From NCBI RefSeq assembly GCF_027924665.1, contig NZ_AP027043.1:1674001-1738000 (forward strand): a stretch of 64,000 nt of DNA. Reading direction: 5' to 3'. Under the pieces are notes generated by a model. The model had not been told where the DNA came from. It saw only the letters and a list, made by a program, of their open reading frames with translations, and did no database searches. The position numbers and the translations under genes were made by a program. Positions 27,560-36,748 of this stretch are shown here, piece by piece (the first letter of the stretch is position 1; each line of letters opens with the position of its first letter). This DNA comes from Flavobacterium sp. GSB-24 (GTDB taxonomy: Bacteria > Bacteroidota > Bacteroidia > Flavobacteriales > Flavobacteriaceae).

Positions 27560-27567
27560 ATGCGTAA
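27394..27567 (+). CDS. small ORF (57 aa) overlapping the adhesin start
   Basis: An ATG-started ORF of 57 codons in a frame different from the adhesin, beginning MTMVQTLHYLF and ending PQTQVFYA. It is rich in Phe, Tyr and Ile, with a hydrophobic middle that could form one membrane segment. Its last codons overlap the adhesin start in the 8-base arrangement ATGCGTAA, the same type of overlap seen at actC/actD, gcvH/VanZ and the ABC genes here. That suggests translational coupling, and hence a genuine small gene or leader peptide. AT-rich DNA produces such ORFs by chance, so confidence is limited. I recognise no family. Confidence 0.35.
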   Translation: MTMVQTLHYLFRGLYETFIAFAKSIYSFFSYFTYTLKSIINFLVLNISVPQTQVFYA

Positions 27568-30500
27568 CTTTACTTTTAACTTGTCTAGATTTTCTAGGCA
27601 CATCTTTCTTATTGTTTTTTTATTAATCTGCACTTACAATGCTTCGGCTCAGTTTTACACTAAGCATTACATTGCACCGGCTCCTTGGCAATACTTTAGT
27701 AAAGCTAATGAAATTGTTATTGCAACAAATTCTACAACTCCGGTTACAATTGAAATATTAAAAAGTGACGGTACTTTAATCACAAATTCTTTAACTGCTA
27801 GTAAAGGGTCTCCAGCAGTTTATAGATTTGCAGGTTTACCTAAAGATGCACCTGCATTAAAATTAAATACAGTTATAAATGCTGCTGGTTTAATAGTAAC
27901 GGGAAGTAAACCGATATCTATAAATTTAAGAAATATTGCTTCTGATGCTTTAGGCGGTGAAGGAAGCGATAAAGATATCAAGGGAAACGCCGCATTAACA
28001 AGTTTTGGAGATGCAGGAATAGGTATTCGATATAGAATTGGATATTATCGAGATGGATCTCTTGGGAATTTTGGTGGTTATGGCGATCAACGCCCTATTT
28101 ATAGTATTATGGCTATTACCAATGGTACGTCAGTAAAATTCAATAGTACGTTGATTACTTTAAATGCTGGTCAAAGTTATTTATTTACGGCACCAATAGG
28201 AACTTTAGTTGAATCTTCAAATCCTACTGTTATGAATACTTCTGCTGCTATTGACACGCCAGATGGTTGTGGTGATGGGGCTTATAACCAAATTCCTCCA
28301 GAAGCAGTTCTGGGTACAGAGTATTTTATTCAAAGAGGTAAAGGAAATGATACAGCAGAACAAACAACTGTTGTTGCAACAAAAGCAAATACAAAAGTAA
28401 CAGTTGATACATTTTCTGCAACAGGAGTATTGACAGGGACGATTGAAAAAACTTTGTTGAATGCGGGTGATTTTTTTACATTCGGAAATGGTATTTCTAA
28501 AACTAATTTTTCTGCATCTAGAGTTTTCGCAACAAATACTGTTGCCGTATACTCGGGTACGGCAAGAGATTGTGAGGTAGATGTTTACACGATTGCTCCA
28601 GTATCTCAATGTGGAGGATCTAATTTTATTGAGACGGCAAAATTTAGAAATTATGGAGTAGGTTCTTTACCATACTTTGGATATGTCCTTTTAAAGGATG
28701 CTTCTTCAAAAGTATATGTAAACGGACAAGATATAGAAACAAAATCTGGAATTTCGGCTCGCCGTCAATTAGGAAATACTGGCTGGTACTTAATTAACTT
28801 TGAAGATACTCAAATAGGAAGCCCAGATGTTCTTTCTTTATCAAGTGACGCAAAATTAACAGTTTCAATAGTGCAGCAAGGAGGAGGATTTACAATGGCA
28901 GGTTTTTTCTCAAATTTTGCAGTTCAGCCTGAAGATCCAACTTTTAATTATATTTCTGGTGGTGGTTGTACAAATAATTCAGCATTATTAAAAACACAAA
29001 CAGGATTATCTCCTTATCAGTGGTACTTAAATGGAGTAGCGATTGCAGGTGCAAATTCAGATACCTATACAGCTACTAAAACAGGTTCATATTCAGTTGC
29101 TTCGACTTTAACCTGTGGAGCTCAAACACAATCTAAACCTGTTTCAGTTACTTTATGTACGGATTTAGGTATTGCCAAAACCGTTGATAATGCAACACCA
29201 TGCGTAGGTTCTAATGTAGAATTTACTGTGAAGTTGAGTAATTTAGGAGGGAATAATTCTACCGGAGTTTCAGTAAATGATCTATTGCCAACAGGTTATA
29301 CATTCGTAAGTTCAACTCAAACAACAGGAAATTATAACGCTACAACTGGTGTTTGGAGCATAGGAGATGTAAATGGAGGTGCTACAGAAACATTAAAAAT
29401 AATTGCAAAAGTTAATGCCTCTGGCGTTTATACAAATACAGCATCATTACCATCTACAACAACAGATAGTAATGCTGCAAATAACTCAGCAAGTGTTTCA
29501 ACTACGCCAAATCCATTGCCAACACTTACAATTAATAATCCAGCATCTGTCTGTTCTCCTTCAACAGTAGATTTAACTTCATCAACTGTTACAGCGGGAA
29601 GTTCATCAAATTTGACTTTTACTTATTGGACTAATTCGGCAGCAACAGCTGCTTATGCAACTCCAACTGCAGCGACAGCAGGTACTTATTATATAAAAGC
29701 TACCAATTCTTTTGGATGTTCTGTTATAAAGTCAGTAGTAGTAACCGTTGCAACTCCTCCAAATTCAGGAGTTTTGTCTGGGGTACAGAATATTTGTACA
29801 GCTGGAACATCAAACTTTACATCAAATGGCAATACAGGAGGAGTATGGACAAGTAATAATACTTCAATTGCTACAGTAAACTCATCAACAGGATTGGTAA
29901 CTGGAGTTTCCTCAGGTACAGCAACAATAACATATAAAGTAACTGGAACAGGAGGTTGTTCAGATGCAGTTTCTACAAGAACAATTACGGTAACGACAGC
30001 ACCAAATGCTGGAACTTTATCAGGAACACAAAATATCTGTATTGGCGGAACATCAACTTTTTCATCAAGTGGTGATACAGGAGGAGCATGGACAAGTGAT
30101 AATACTTCAATTGCTACAGTAAACTCATCAACAGGATTGGTAACTGGAGTTTCCTCAGGTACAGCAACAATAACATATAAAGTAACTGGAACAGGAGGTT
30201 GTTCTGACGTTACCTCTACGAGAACTATTACGGTAAGTCCAACACCGATTGCTCCAACAGCTTCAGCACAATCATTTTGTTCAGCTGATAATAAAACAGT
30301 AAACGATTTAACGGTTACTAATGGAAGTAATTTAAAATGGTATACTCAATTAACAGGAGGTAGTGCATTAGCTTCAACAGACATTTTAACAACCAGAACT
30401 TATTATGTAAGCCAGACTTCTGCAAGTGGATGTGAGAGTTCAAGAACCTCGGTAGATGTCACAATAAATCCAACACCAGTTGCTCCAACAGCTTCAGTAC

Positions 30501-33500
30501 AATCATTTTGTTCAGCTGATAATAAAACAGTAAACGATTTAACGGTTACTACTGGAAGTAATTTAAAATGGTATACTCAATTAACAGGAGGTAATGCATT
30601 AGCTTCAACAGACATTTTAACAACCAGAACTTATTATGTAAGCCAGACTTCTGCAAGTGGATGTGAGAGTTCAAGAACCTCGGTAGATGTCACAATAAAT
30701 CCAACACCAGCTGCTCCAACAGCTTCAGCACAATTATTTTGTTCAGCTGATAATAAAACAATAAACGATTTAATAGTTACTACTGGAAGTAATTTAAAAT
30801 GGTATACTCAATTAACAGGGGGTAGTTCATTAGCTTCAACAGATATTTTAACAACAAGAACTTATTATGTAAGCCAAGCAACTAACACATGTGAAAGTGC
30901 ACGAACTGCTGTAAGTGTAATTGTAACTGCAACACCATCTACGCCAATATTGAGCAGTATCACTCAACCGACATGTTCGACTTTTACAGGAAGTTTTACT
31001 ATTAACAATTATGATTCAACGTATAATTATATAATAACCCCATCAACAGGAGTTATCAATAACGCAGGTACAATTACAGCACCTACAGGAAGCTATACAA
31101 TTTCTGCATCAATTAACGGATGTTCTTCTGGAAATGTAAGTTTTGCTATTAATTCAATCTTATGTGCCAATGCAGATTCATTCGGAACAAAAACATCTGG
31201 ATTATCTGCAGTAAATATTGGAAATGTAAAAACCAACGATACATTAAACGGTTTAGCGGTTACAGCAGCAAATACATCAGTAACACCAAAAACTGACGGA
31301 GTATTGAGTGTTGATGCAGACGGAGAAGTTACTCTTTCGGCAGATGCGCCAAGCGGGTCATACAGTATTACTTATGAAATCTGCGAAAAAAATACAGCGA
31401 ACTGTAAAACAGCAGCAGCTACGGTTGATGTTGTAAATGGTTTAGTCGCCAATGCAGATTCATTCGGAACAAAAACATCTGGATCATCTGCAGTAAATAT
31501 TGGAAATGTAAAAACCAACGATACATTAAACGGTTTAGCAGTTACAGCAGCAAATACATCAGTAACACCAAAAACTGACGGAGTATTGAGTGTTGATGCA
31601 GACGGAGAAGTTACTCTTTCGGCAGATACACCAAGCGGGTCATACAGCATTACTTATGAAATCTGCGAAAAAAATACAGCGAACTGTAAAACAGCAGCAG
31701 CGACGGTTGTAGTAGACAATAAAATAAAAGCAGTTGTAGATACAATTACACCAATTAATGGAAATATTGGAGGAACAACGGTTGTATTAACAGCAAATGA
31801 TACCTTAAATGGCAATCCAGTTGTAATTGGAACTAATCCTGGTGAAGTTAGTATAAATATTGTTGGCACTTTACCAACAGGATTAACGTTAAATTCAAAC
31901 GGAACTATTACAGTAAGTCCATCGACTCCAAAAGGAGATTACAATGTAGAATATGTAATATGTGAAGTTGGCGCTGTACCTGCAAACTGTGATTCTGTGA
32001 CTATAGTTGTGCCAGTTACATCAGGCGATCTTGTAGCCAATCCAGATACTGTATCGTCAGTTGTCGGGTCAAATACAAATCAAACAGTAAATGTAAATGT
32101 TTTAGATAATGATACTAAAAACGGACAAAAATTAGATCCTTCAGATGTAAATCTGACTGTTTCAAAACCAGATCCAAAAGGATATTTAGTATTGAATCCA
32201 GACGGAACATTGACTTTAGGAGCTAATGCACCAGCGGGAGATTATGAATTAGAATATACAATCTGCGAGAAATTAAATCCTTCAAATTGTAAATCAAACA
32301 CAGTAACGGTAACAGCAACTGCACCAAAAATTGAAGCAGTTGCAGATCCTGTAACTTCAATTAATGGAAATATCGGAGGAACAACAATTTCATTAACTGC
32401 TAATGATAAACTAAACGGAAATCCAGCAGTTGTGGGAACAGCTTCAGGAGAAGTTAGTTTTGAAATTATTGGAACACTTCCGTCAGGATTTACATTAAAT
32501 CCAGATCATACTATTACTGTTGCGCCAAACACGCCGGCAGGAAATTATAATGTAGAATACCGTATCTGCGAAAATACTAATCCGACAAACTGTGATTCAG
32601 TAATTTCAGTTGTAACGGTTACATCAGGCGATCTTGTAGCCAATCCAGACACTGTACCGTCGGTTATCGGGTCAAATACAAATCAGACATTGAATGTAAA
32701 TGTTTTAGATAATGATACTAAAAACGGACAAAAATTAGATCCTTCAGATGTAAATCTTACTGTTTCAAAACCAGATCCAAAAGGATATTTAATATTGAAT
32801 CCAGACGGAACATTGTCTTTAGGAGCTAATGCACCAGCGGGAAATTATGAATTAGAGTATACAATCTGCGAGAAATTAAATCCTTCAAATTGTAAATCAA
32901 ACACAGTAACGGTAACAGTAACTGCACCAAAAATTGAAGCAGTTGCAGATCCTGTAACTTCAATTAATGGAAATATCGGAGGAACAACAATTTCATTAAC
33001 TGCTAATGATAAACTAAACGGAAATCCAGCAGTTGTTGGAACAGCTTTAGGAGAAGTTAGTTTTGAAATTATTGGAACACTTCCGTCAGGATTTACATTA
33101 AATCCAGATCATACTATTACTGTTGCGCCAAACACGCCGGCAGGAAATTATAATGTAGAATACCGTATCTGCGAAAATACTAATCCGACAAACTGTGATT
33201 CAGTAATTTCAGTTGTAACGGTTACATCAGGCGATCTTGTAGCCAATCCAGACACTGTACCGTCGGTTATCGGGTCAAATACAAATCAGACATTGAATGT
33301 AAATGTTTTAGATAATGATACTAAAAACGGACAAAAATTAGATCCTTCAGATGTAAATCTTACTGTTTCAAAACCAGATCCAAAAGGATATTTAATATTG
33401 AATCCAGACGGAACATTGTCTTTAGGAGCTAATGCACCAGCGGGAAATTATGAATTAGAGTATACAATCTGCGAGAAATTAAATCCTTCAAATTGTAAAT

Positions 33501-35788
33501 CAAACACAGTAACGGTAACAGTAACTGCACCAAAAATTGAAGCAGTTGCAGATCCTGTAACTTCAATTAATGGAAATATCGGAGGAACAACAATTTCATT
33601 AACTGCTAATGATAAACTAAACGGAAATCCAGCAGTTGTTGGAACAGCTTTAGGAGAAGTTAGTTTTGAAATTATTGGAACACTTCCGTCAGGATTTACA
33701 TTAAATCCAGATCATACTATTACTGTTGCGCCAAACACGCCGGCAGGAAATTATAATGTAGAATACCGTATCTGCGAAAATACTAATCCGACAAACTGTG
33801 ATTCAGTAATTTCAGTTGTAACGGTTACCGGAGGAGATCTTGTAGCAAATGAAGATCTTGTACCATCAGCGGTTGGAGTTAATGTTTCACAAACATTAAT
33901 AAATGTCTTTACAAACGATACTAAAAACGGAAATGCTCTAATACCGTCAGATGTAAATCTTACTCCAGGAACAGATCCAAAAGGATATTTAACAATAGAT
34001 GCAAACGGAAATGTTATCCTTGCGCCTAATGCGCCAGCAGGAGATTATGAATTGCCATATACTATTTGTGAGAAATTAAATCCTTCAAATTGTAGTTCTA
34101 ATGTTGTAAAAGTAACTGTAACAGAACCAAAAATGACAGTATCTGCAAACAGCTACTGTTCAAACAATGTTCCTTATGTAAATTATACAGTTACACCAGA
34201 TAATTTTACAACAGCGAATCTATTGACAGTTAAATGGATCGACAGCGCAAATAATGTTGTAGCTACTCAAACAAACTTACCATTAAGCGGAAATATTATT
34301 TGGCCAGGCGCTATAGTTGACGGTAGTGGAAATGGAGTAGATTGGCCGGGATGGATTTTAAATAACGGACAATGGACAGAAGGTGCAGATGGTTTTGAGC
34401 TTACGAGAAATGGAGTAAAATTGGAATTTTCATTAAACCCAACCGTAACGGTTTCTGTAGCTTATCCAGCAGCAACTTCTGGTTGTAACGCTCGTCCGAC
34501 ATTCTCAATCAAAGCAAATAATGATGAGGCAGGACCAATTGATGTGAAAAAAGGAATGAATGCATCACTTAATATTTTTGCAAATGATTTTGTAAATGGG
34601 GTGAATCCAAATCCTTCAGATGTTATTTTATCAACTGTTGTTGCAAATCCAAATCTAACACTAAATACAGACGGATCAATCAACATTACTGCAAACACAC
34701 CAAATGGAGTTTACGAATTGACTTATCAAATCTGTGAAGCTGCAAATACATCAAATTGTAGTCAGGCAACAATTAAAATTACAGTATTGAATACGCTTGA
34801 TCCTGCTTCTCCAGCATCAAACGAAATTACTTTAGGGAATGATAATAATATTAGTGTAGACGGAATTAATGGTTCTCTAGAATTTGTAAATGTTTTAGAT
34901 AATGATTTAATAAACGGACAACCGATCAATCCTGCAGATGTTGTGGTAAAACCTTTAACAACGAATGCCTATTTTGAATGGAATGCAGACGGAACTGTAA
35001 ATGTTAAACCAAATACACCAGGAGGAAATTATCCATTGACGTATCAGGTTTGCGAAAAAGCAGATCCTTTAAATTGTTCAACAGCAGTAATGAATGTTTT
35101 TGTTGAAGTTCCAGCAATAGCAGTTATCAAAACCGCAGTATTCAATGATGAAGATAAGAGCGGTTATGCTAATGCAGGCGAAACAATCACGTACAAGTTT
35201 ACAGTAACCAATACAGGAAATGTACCGCTTATTGGTATTACAATAACAGATCCATTAACTGGAGTAGTAGTTTCTGGCCAGCCAATTGATCTAAATGTAA
35301 ACGAATCTAATGAAACTAATTTCACTGCAGTTTACAAAATAACTCAAGAAGACATTAATCTGGGCAGTGTTAGTAATCAGGCAATTGCACAAGGTAAAAG
35401 TAGTAGAGGTGTAGTTGTTGAAGACAAATCAGATGATTCTAGCAACAATGGCGACAATCCTACGGTATTAGATTTAAATGGATGTGCAATTAAAGTATTT
35501 AAAGCTTTCTCTCCAAATGGAGACGAAAAGAATGCAAGATTCTTTATTAGAGGCATAGAATGTTATCCAGATAATACTGTTGAAATTTACAACCGTTGGG
35601 GAGTATTGGTTTTCAGTATAGATCAATATAATAATACAGACAGAGTCTTTTTAGGATATTCTAACGGACGTTCTACGATTAAACAAACAGACGGTCTGCC
35701 TGTAGGAACCTATTTCTATATTTTGAAATACAAAGACAGTGCTAAAAACCCGCACGAAGAATCAGGTTACTTATACATTAACAAATAA
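27560..35788 (+). CDS. giant repeat adhesin with T9SS type B (gliding-motility) C-terminal domain
   Basis: A 2742-residue secreted protein. The signal peptide ends near residue 31 (NASAQ). The N-terminal 440 residues resemble an IgGFc-binding/CBM-like surface domain (GCGDGAYNQIPPEAVLG). An Ig-like segment (about 470-533) and a DUF11 repeat (about 535-650) follow. Then come several tandem families: BIG2-like units of 81 residues (two copies), Ig-like units of 77 (three), 94-residue cadherin-like units (two) and 201-residue units of paired cadherin-like domains (three). More single VLDND-type units and a second DUF11 (about 2518-2630) precede the C-terminal domain (2642-2742: FKAFSPNGDEKN, YNRWGVLVF). 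That matches the type B CTD used by SprB-like proteins, which need a SprF-like partner; one is next door. A role in adhesion or gliding is inferred. Confidence 0.9.
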   Translation: MRNFTFNLSRFSRHIFLIVFLLICTYNASAQFYTKHYIAPAPWQYFSKANEIVIATNSTTPVTIEILKSDGTLITNSLTASKGSPAVYRFAGLPKDAPALKLNTVINAAGLIVTGSKPISINLRNIASDALGGEGSDKDIKGNAALTSFGDAGIGIRYRIGYYRDGSLGNFGGYGDQRPIYSIMAITNGTSVKFNSTLITLNAGQSYLFTAPIGTLVESSNPTVMNTSAAIDTPDGCGDGAYNQIPPEAVLGTEYFIQRGKGNDTAEQTTVVATKANTKVTVDTFSATGVLTGTIEKTLLNAGDFFTFGNGISKTNFSASRVFATNTVAVYSGTARDCEVDVYTIAPVSQCGGSNFIETAKFRNYGVGSLPYFGYVLLKDASSKVYVNGQDIETKSGISARRQLGNTGWYLINFEDTQIGSPDVLSLSSDAKLTVSIVQQGGGFTMAGFFSNFAVQPEDPTFNYISGGGCTNNSALLKTQTGLSPYQWYLNGVAIAGANSDTYTATKTGSYSVASTLTCGAQTQSKPVSVTLCTDLGIAKTVDNATPCVGSNVEFTVKLSNLGGNNSTGVSVNDLLPTGYTFVSSTQTTGNYNATTGVWSIGDVNGGATETLKIIAKVNASGVYTNTASLPSTTTDSNAANNSASVSTTPNPLPTLTINNPASVCSPSTVDLTSSTVTAGSSSNLTFTYWTNSAATAAYATPTAATAGTYYIKATNSFGCSVIKSVVVTVATPPNSGVLSGVQNICTAGTSNFTSNGNTGGVWTSNNTSIATVNSSTGLVTGVSSGTATITYKVTGTGGCSDAVSTRTITVTTAPNAGTLSGTQNICIGGTSTFSSSGDTGGAWTSDNTSIATVNSSTGLVTGVSSGTATITYKVTGTGGCSDVTSTRTITVSPTPIAPTASAQSFCSADNKTVNDLTVTNGSNLKWYTQLTGGSALASTDILTTRTYYVSQTSASGCESSRTSVDVTINPTPVAPTASVQSFCSADNKTVNDLTVTTGSNLKWYTQLTGGNALASTDILTTRTYYVSQTSASGCESSRTSVDVTINPTPAAPTASAQLFCSADNKTINDLIVTTGSNLKWYTQLTGGSSLASTDILTTRTYYVSQATNTCESARTAVSVIVTATPSTPILSSITQPTCSTFTGSFTINNYDSTYNYIITPSTGVINNAGTITAPTGSYTISASINGCSSGNVSFAINSILCANADSFGTKTSGLSAVNIGNVKTNDTLNGLAVTAANTSVTPKTDGVLSVDADGEVTLSADAPSGSYSITYEICEKNTANCKTAAATVDVVNGLVANADSFGTKTSGSSAVNIGNVKTNDTLNGLAVTAANTSVTPKTDGVLSVDADGEVTLSADTPSGSYSITYEICEKNTANCKTAAATVVVDNKIKAVVDTITPINGNIGGTTVVLTANDTLNGNPVVIGTNPGEVSINIVGTLPTGLTLNSNGTITVSPSTPKGDYNVEYVICEVGAVPANCDSVTIVVPVTSGDLVANPDTVSSVVGSNTNQTVNVNVLDNDTKNGQKLDPSDVNLTVSKPDPKGYLVLNPDGTLTLGANAPAGDYELEYTICEKLNPSNCKSNTVTVTATAPKIEAVADPVTSINGNIGGTTISLTANDKLNGNPAVVGTASGEVSFEIIGTLPSGFTLNPDHTITVAPNTPAGNYNVEYRICENTNPTNCDSVISVVTVTSGDLVANPDTVPSVIGSNTNQTLNVNVLDNDTKNGQKLDPSDVNLTVSKPDPKGYLILNPDGTLSLGANAPAGNYELEYTICEKLNPSNCKSNTVTVTVTAPKIEAVADPVTSINGNIGGTTISLTANDKLNGNPAVVGTALGEVSFEIIGTLPSGFTLNPDHTITVAPNTPAGNYNVEYRICENTNPTNCDSVISVVTVTSGDLVANPDTVPSVIGSNTNQTLNVNVLDNDTKNGQKLDPSDVNLTVSKPDPKGYLILNPDGTLSLGANAPAGNYELEYTICEKLNPSNCKSNTVTVTVTAPKIEAVADPVTSINGNIGGTTISLTANDKLNGNPAVVGTALGEVSFEIIGTLPSGFTLNPDHTITVAPNTPAGNYNVEYRICENTNPTNCDSVISVVTVTGGDLVANEDLVPSAVGVNVSQTLINVFTNDTKNGNALIPSDVNLTPGTDPKGYLTIDANGNVILAPNAPAGDYELPYTICEKLNPSNCSSNVVKVTVTEPKMTVSANSYCSNNVPYVNYTVTPDNFTTANLLTVKWIDSANNVVATQTNLPLSGNIIWPGAIVDGSGNGVDWPGWILNNGQWTEGADGFELTRNGVKLEFSLNPTVTVSVAYPAATSGCNARPTFSIKANNDEAGPIDVKKGMNASLNIFANDFVNGVNPNPSDVILSTVVANPNLTLNTDGSINITANTPNGVYELTYQICEAANTSNCSQATIKITVLNTLDPASPASNEITLGNDNNISVDGINGSLEFVNVLDNDLINGQPINPADVVVKPLTTNAYFEWNADGTVNVKPNTPGGNYPLTYQVCEKADPLNCSTAVMNVFVEVPAIAVIKTAVFNDEDKSGYANAGETITYKFTVTNTGNVPLIGITITDPLTGVVVSGQPIDLNVNESNETNFTAVYKITQEDINLGSVSNQAIAQGKSSRGVVVEDKSDDSSNNGDNPTVLDLNGCAIKVFKAFSPNGDEKNARFFIRGIECYPDNTVEIYNRWGVLVFSIDQYNNTDRVFLGYSNGRSTIKQTDGLPVGTYFYILKYKDSAKNPHEESGYLYINK
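29755..30240 (+). repeat. two 243-bp BIG2-like repeats in the adhesin
   Basis: Two in-frame units of 81 residues; the segment starting ctcatcaacaggattgg occurs at 29881 and 30124. The NTSIATVNSSTGLVTGVSSG core is the same in both. Confidence 0.85.
30241..30933 (+). repeat. three 231-bp Ig-like repeats in the adhesin
   Basis: In-frame units of 77 residues; the segment gctccaacagcttcag recurs at 30251, 30482 and 30713. Each unit contains FCSADNKT and SNLKWYTQLTGG; the third is the most diverged. Confidence 0.9.
31161..31724 (+). repeat. two 282-bp cadherin-like repeats in the adhesin
   Basis: Units of 94 residues; gccaatgcagattcattc starts at 31166 and 31448. They are nearly identical, both containing NVKTNDTLNGLAVTAANTSV. 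Confidence 0.9.
32026..33834 (+). repeat. three 603-bp tandem repeats in the adhesin
   Basis: Units of 201 residues, each holding two cadherin-like domains (NVLDNDTKNG and TANDKLNG); agttgcagat recurs at 32338, 32941 and 33544. Copies 2 and 3 look identical by eye over essentially their whole length, while copy 1 differs at scattered positions. Confidence 0.93.
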
Positions 35789-35797
35789 AAATAGATG

Positions 35798-35824
35798 ACG
35801 GCTTAGTTCTAGCTGAGCCGTTTT
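35798..35824 (+). terminator. hairpin between adhesin and SprF-like gene (weak or partial terminator)
   Basis: Stem ACGGCTTAG (35798-35806) / CTGAGCCGT (35813-35821) with one T-G pair and a 6-base loop, but only four Ts. It may reduce rather than stop read-through, or protect the end of the adhesin mRNA. Confidence 0.5.
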
Positions 35825-35836
35825 AAAACTTAATAA

Positions 35837-36748
35837 ATGAAAAAATTAATTTTAATTTTTATGTTTTTTTCGATTGTGTCTAATGCGCAGCAAGATGCGC
35901 AGTATACTCAATACATGTATAATACAATCGAAGTCAATCCAGCTTACGCAGGTTCAAGAGGAGCTTTAAGCGTTTTTGGATTGTATCGTACGCAATGGGT
36001 TGGTTTAGATGGCGCGCCGGAAACAAGCACATTTTCTGTAAATACACCTTTAAGTAACAGCGATTTAGGACTTGGAGTTTCCTTAGTAAATGATAAAATC
36101 GGACCAACTGTCGAAAACACTTTATCAGCAGATTTATCTTATACAATACCAACTTCAGAAACTTGGAACTTGTCTTTCGGGATAAAAGGAACAGCAAATC
36201 TTTTTAATCTTGATGTCAATAAATTAAGTATGGAAGATCAGGATGATCCACAATTTCAAAACTTAAAAAACAGATTTAGTCCAAATGTAGGAGCTGGAAT
36301 TTACTATCATTCAGATCGAGCATATATTGGATTATCTGTTCCTAATTTTATAGAAACAAATCGCTATAATTCTGACGACACCGCTATTTTCAAAGAAAAA
36401 ATCAATTATTATTTAATAGCCGGTTATGTCTTTAATCTGGATCGTTTAGAGTATATCAAATTCAAACCAGCTTTAATGACCAAAATGGTAGAAGGAGCAC
36501 CTTTGCAGGTAGATGTTTCGGGGAATTTTATGTTTAATGATAAATTCGTTCTTGGGCTTGCATACCGTTGGAGTGCATCAGTTAGTGCAATGGCTGGATT
36601 TCAAGTTACAAAAGGAATGTACGTAGGTTATGGTTACGATCATGAAACTACAAGACTTAGAAAATACAATTCTGGATCTCATGAGATTTTCCTAAGATTC
36701 GAATTCTTCAATAATTATAATAAAATGATATCTCCAAGATTCTTTTAA
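35837..36748 (+). CDS. PorP/SprF family type IX secretion-associated outer membrane protein
   Basis: A 303-residue protein with a signal peptide (MKKLILIFMFFSIVSNAQ) and the PorP/SprF hallmark QDAQYTQYMYNTIEVNPAYAG just after it. Beta-barrel-like alternating strands continue to the C-terminal aromatic residue (RFF). Family knowledge: SprF-like proteins are needed for secretion or surface attachment of specific T9SS proteins with type B CTDs. It directly follows the type B CTD adhesin and probably serves it. Its stop (TAA) shares a base with the next ATG. Confidence 0.92.
   Translation: MKKLILIFMFFSIVSNAQQDAQYTQYMYNTIEVNPAYAGSRGALSVFGLYRTQWVGLDGAPETSTFSVNTPLSNSDLGLGVSLVNDKIGPTVENTLSADLSYTIPTSETWNLSFGIKGTANLFNLDVNKLSMEDQDDPQFQNLKNRFSPNVGAGIYYHSDRAYIGLSVPNFIETNRYNSDDTAIFKEKINYYLIAGYVFNLDRLEYIKFKPALMTKMVEGAPLQVDVSGNFMFNDKFVLGLAYRWSASVSAMAGFQVTKGMYVGYGYDHETTRLRKYNSGSHEIFLRFEFFNNYNKMISPRFF

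Noticed and set aside
28217..28609. 130-codon minus-strand ORF, and minus-strand ORFs at 31372-31869
   Set aside because: Antisense to the adhesin; low-complexity or duplicated because the sense repeats are duplicated, with no start-site or promoter support.
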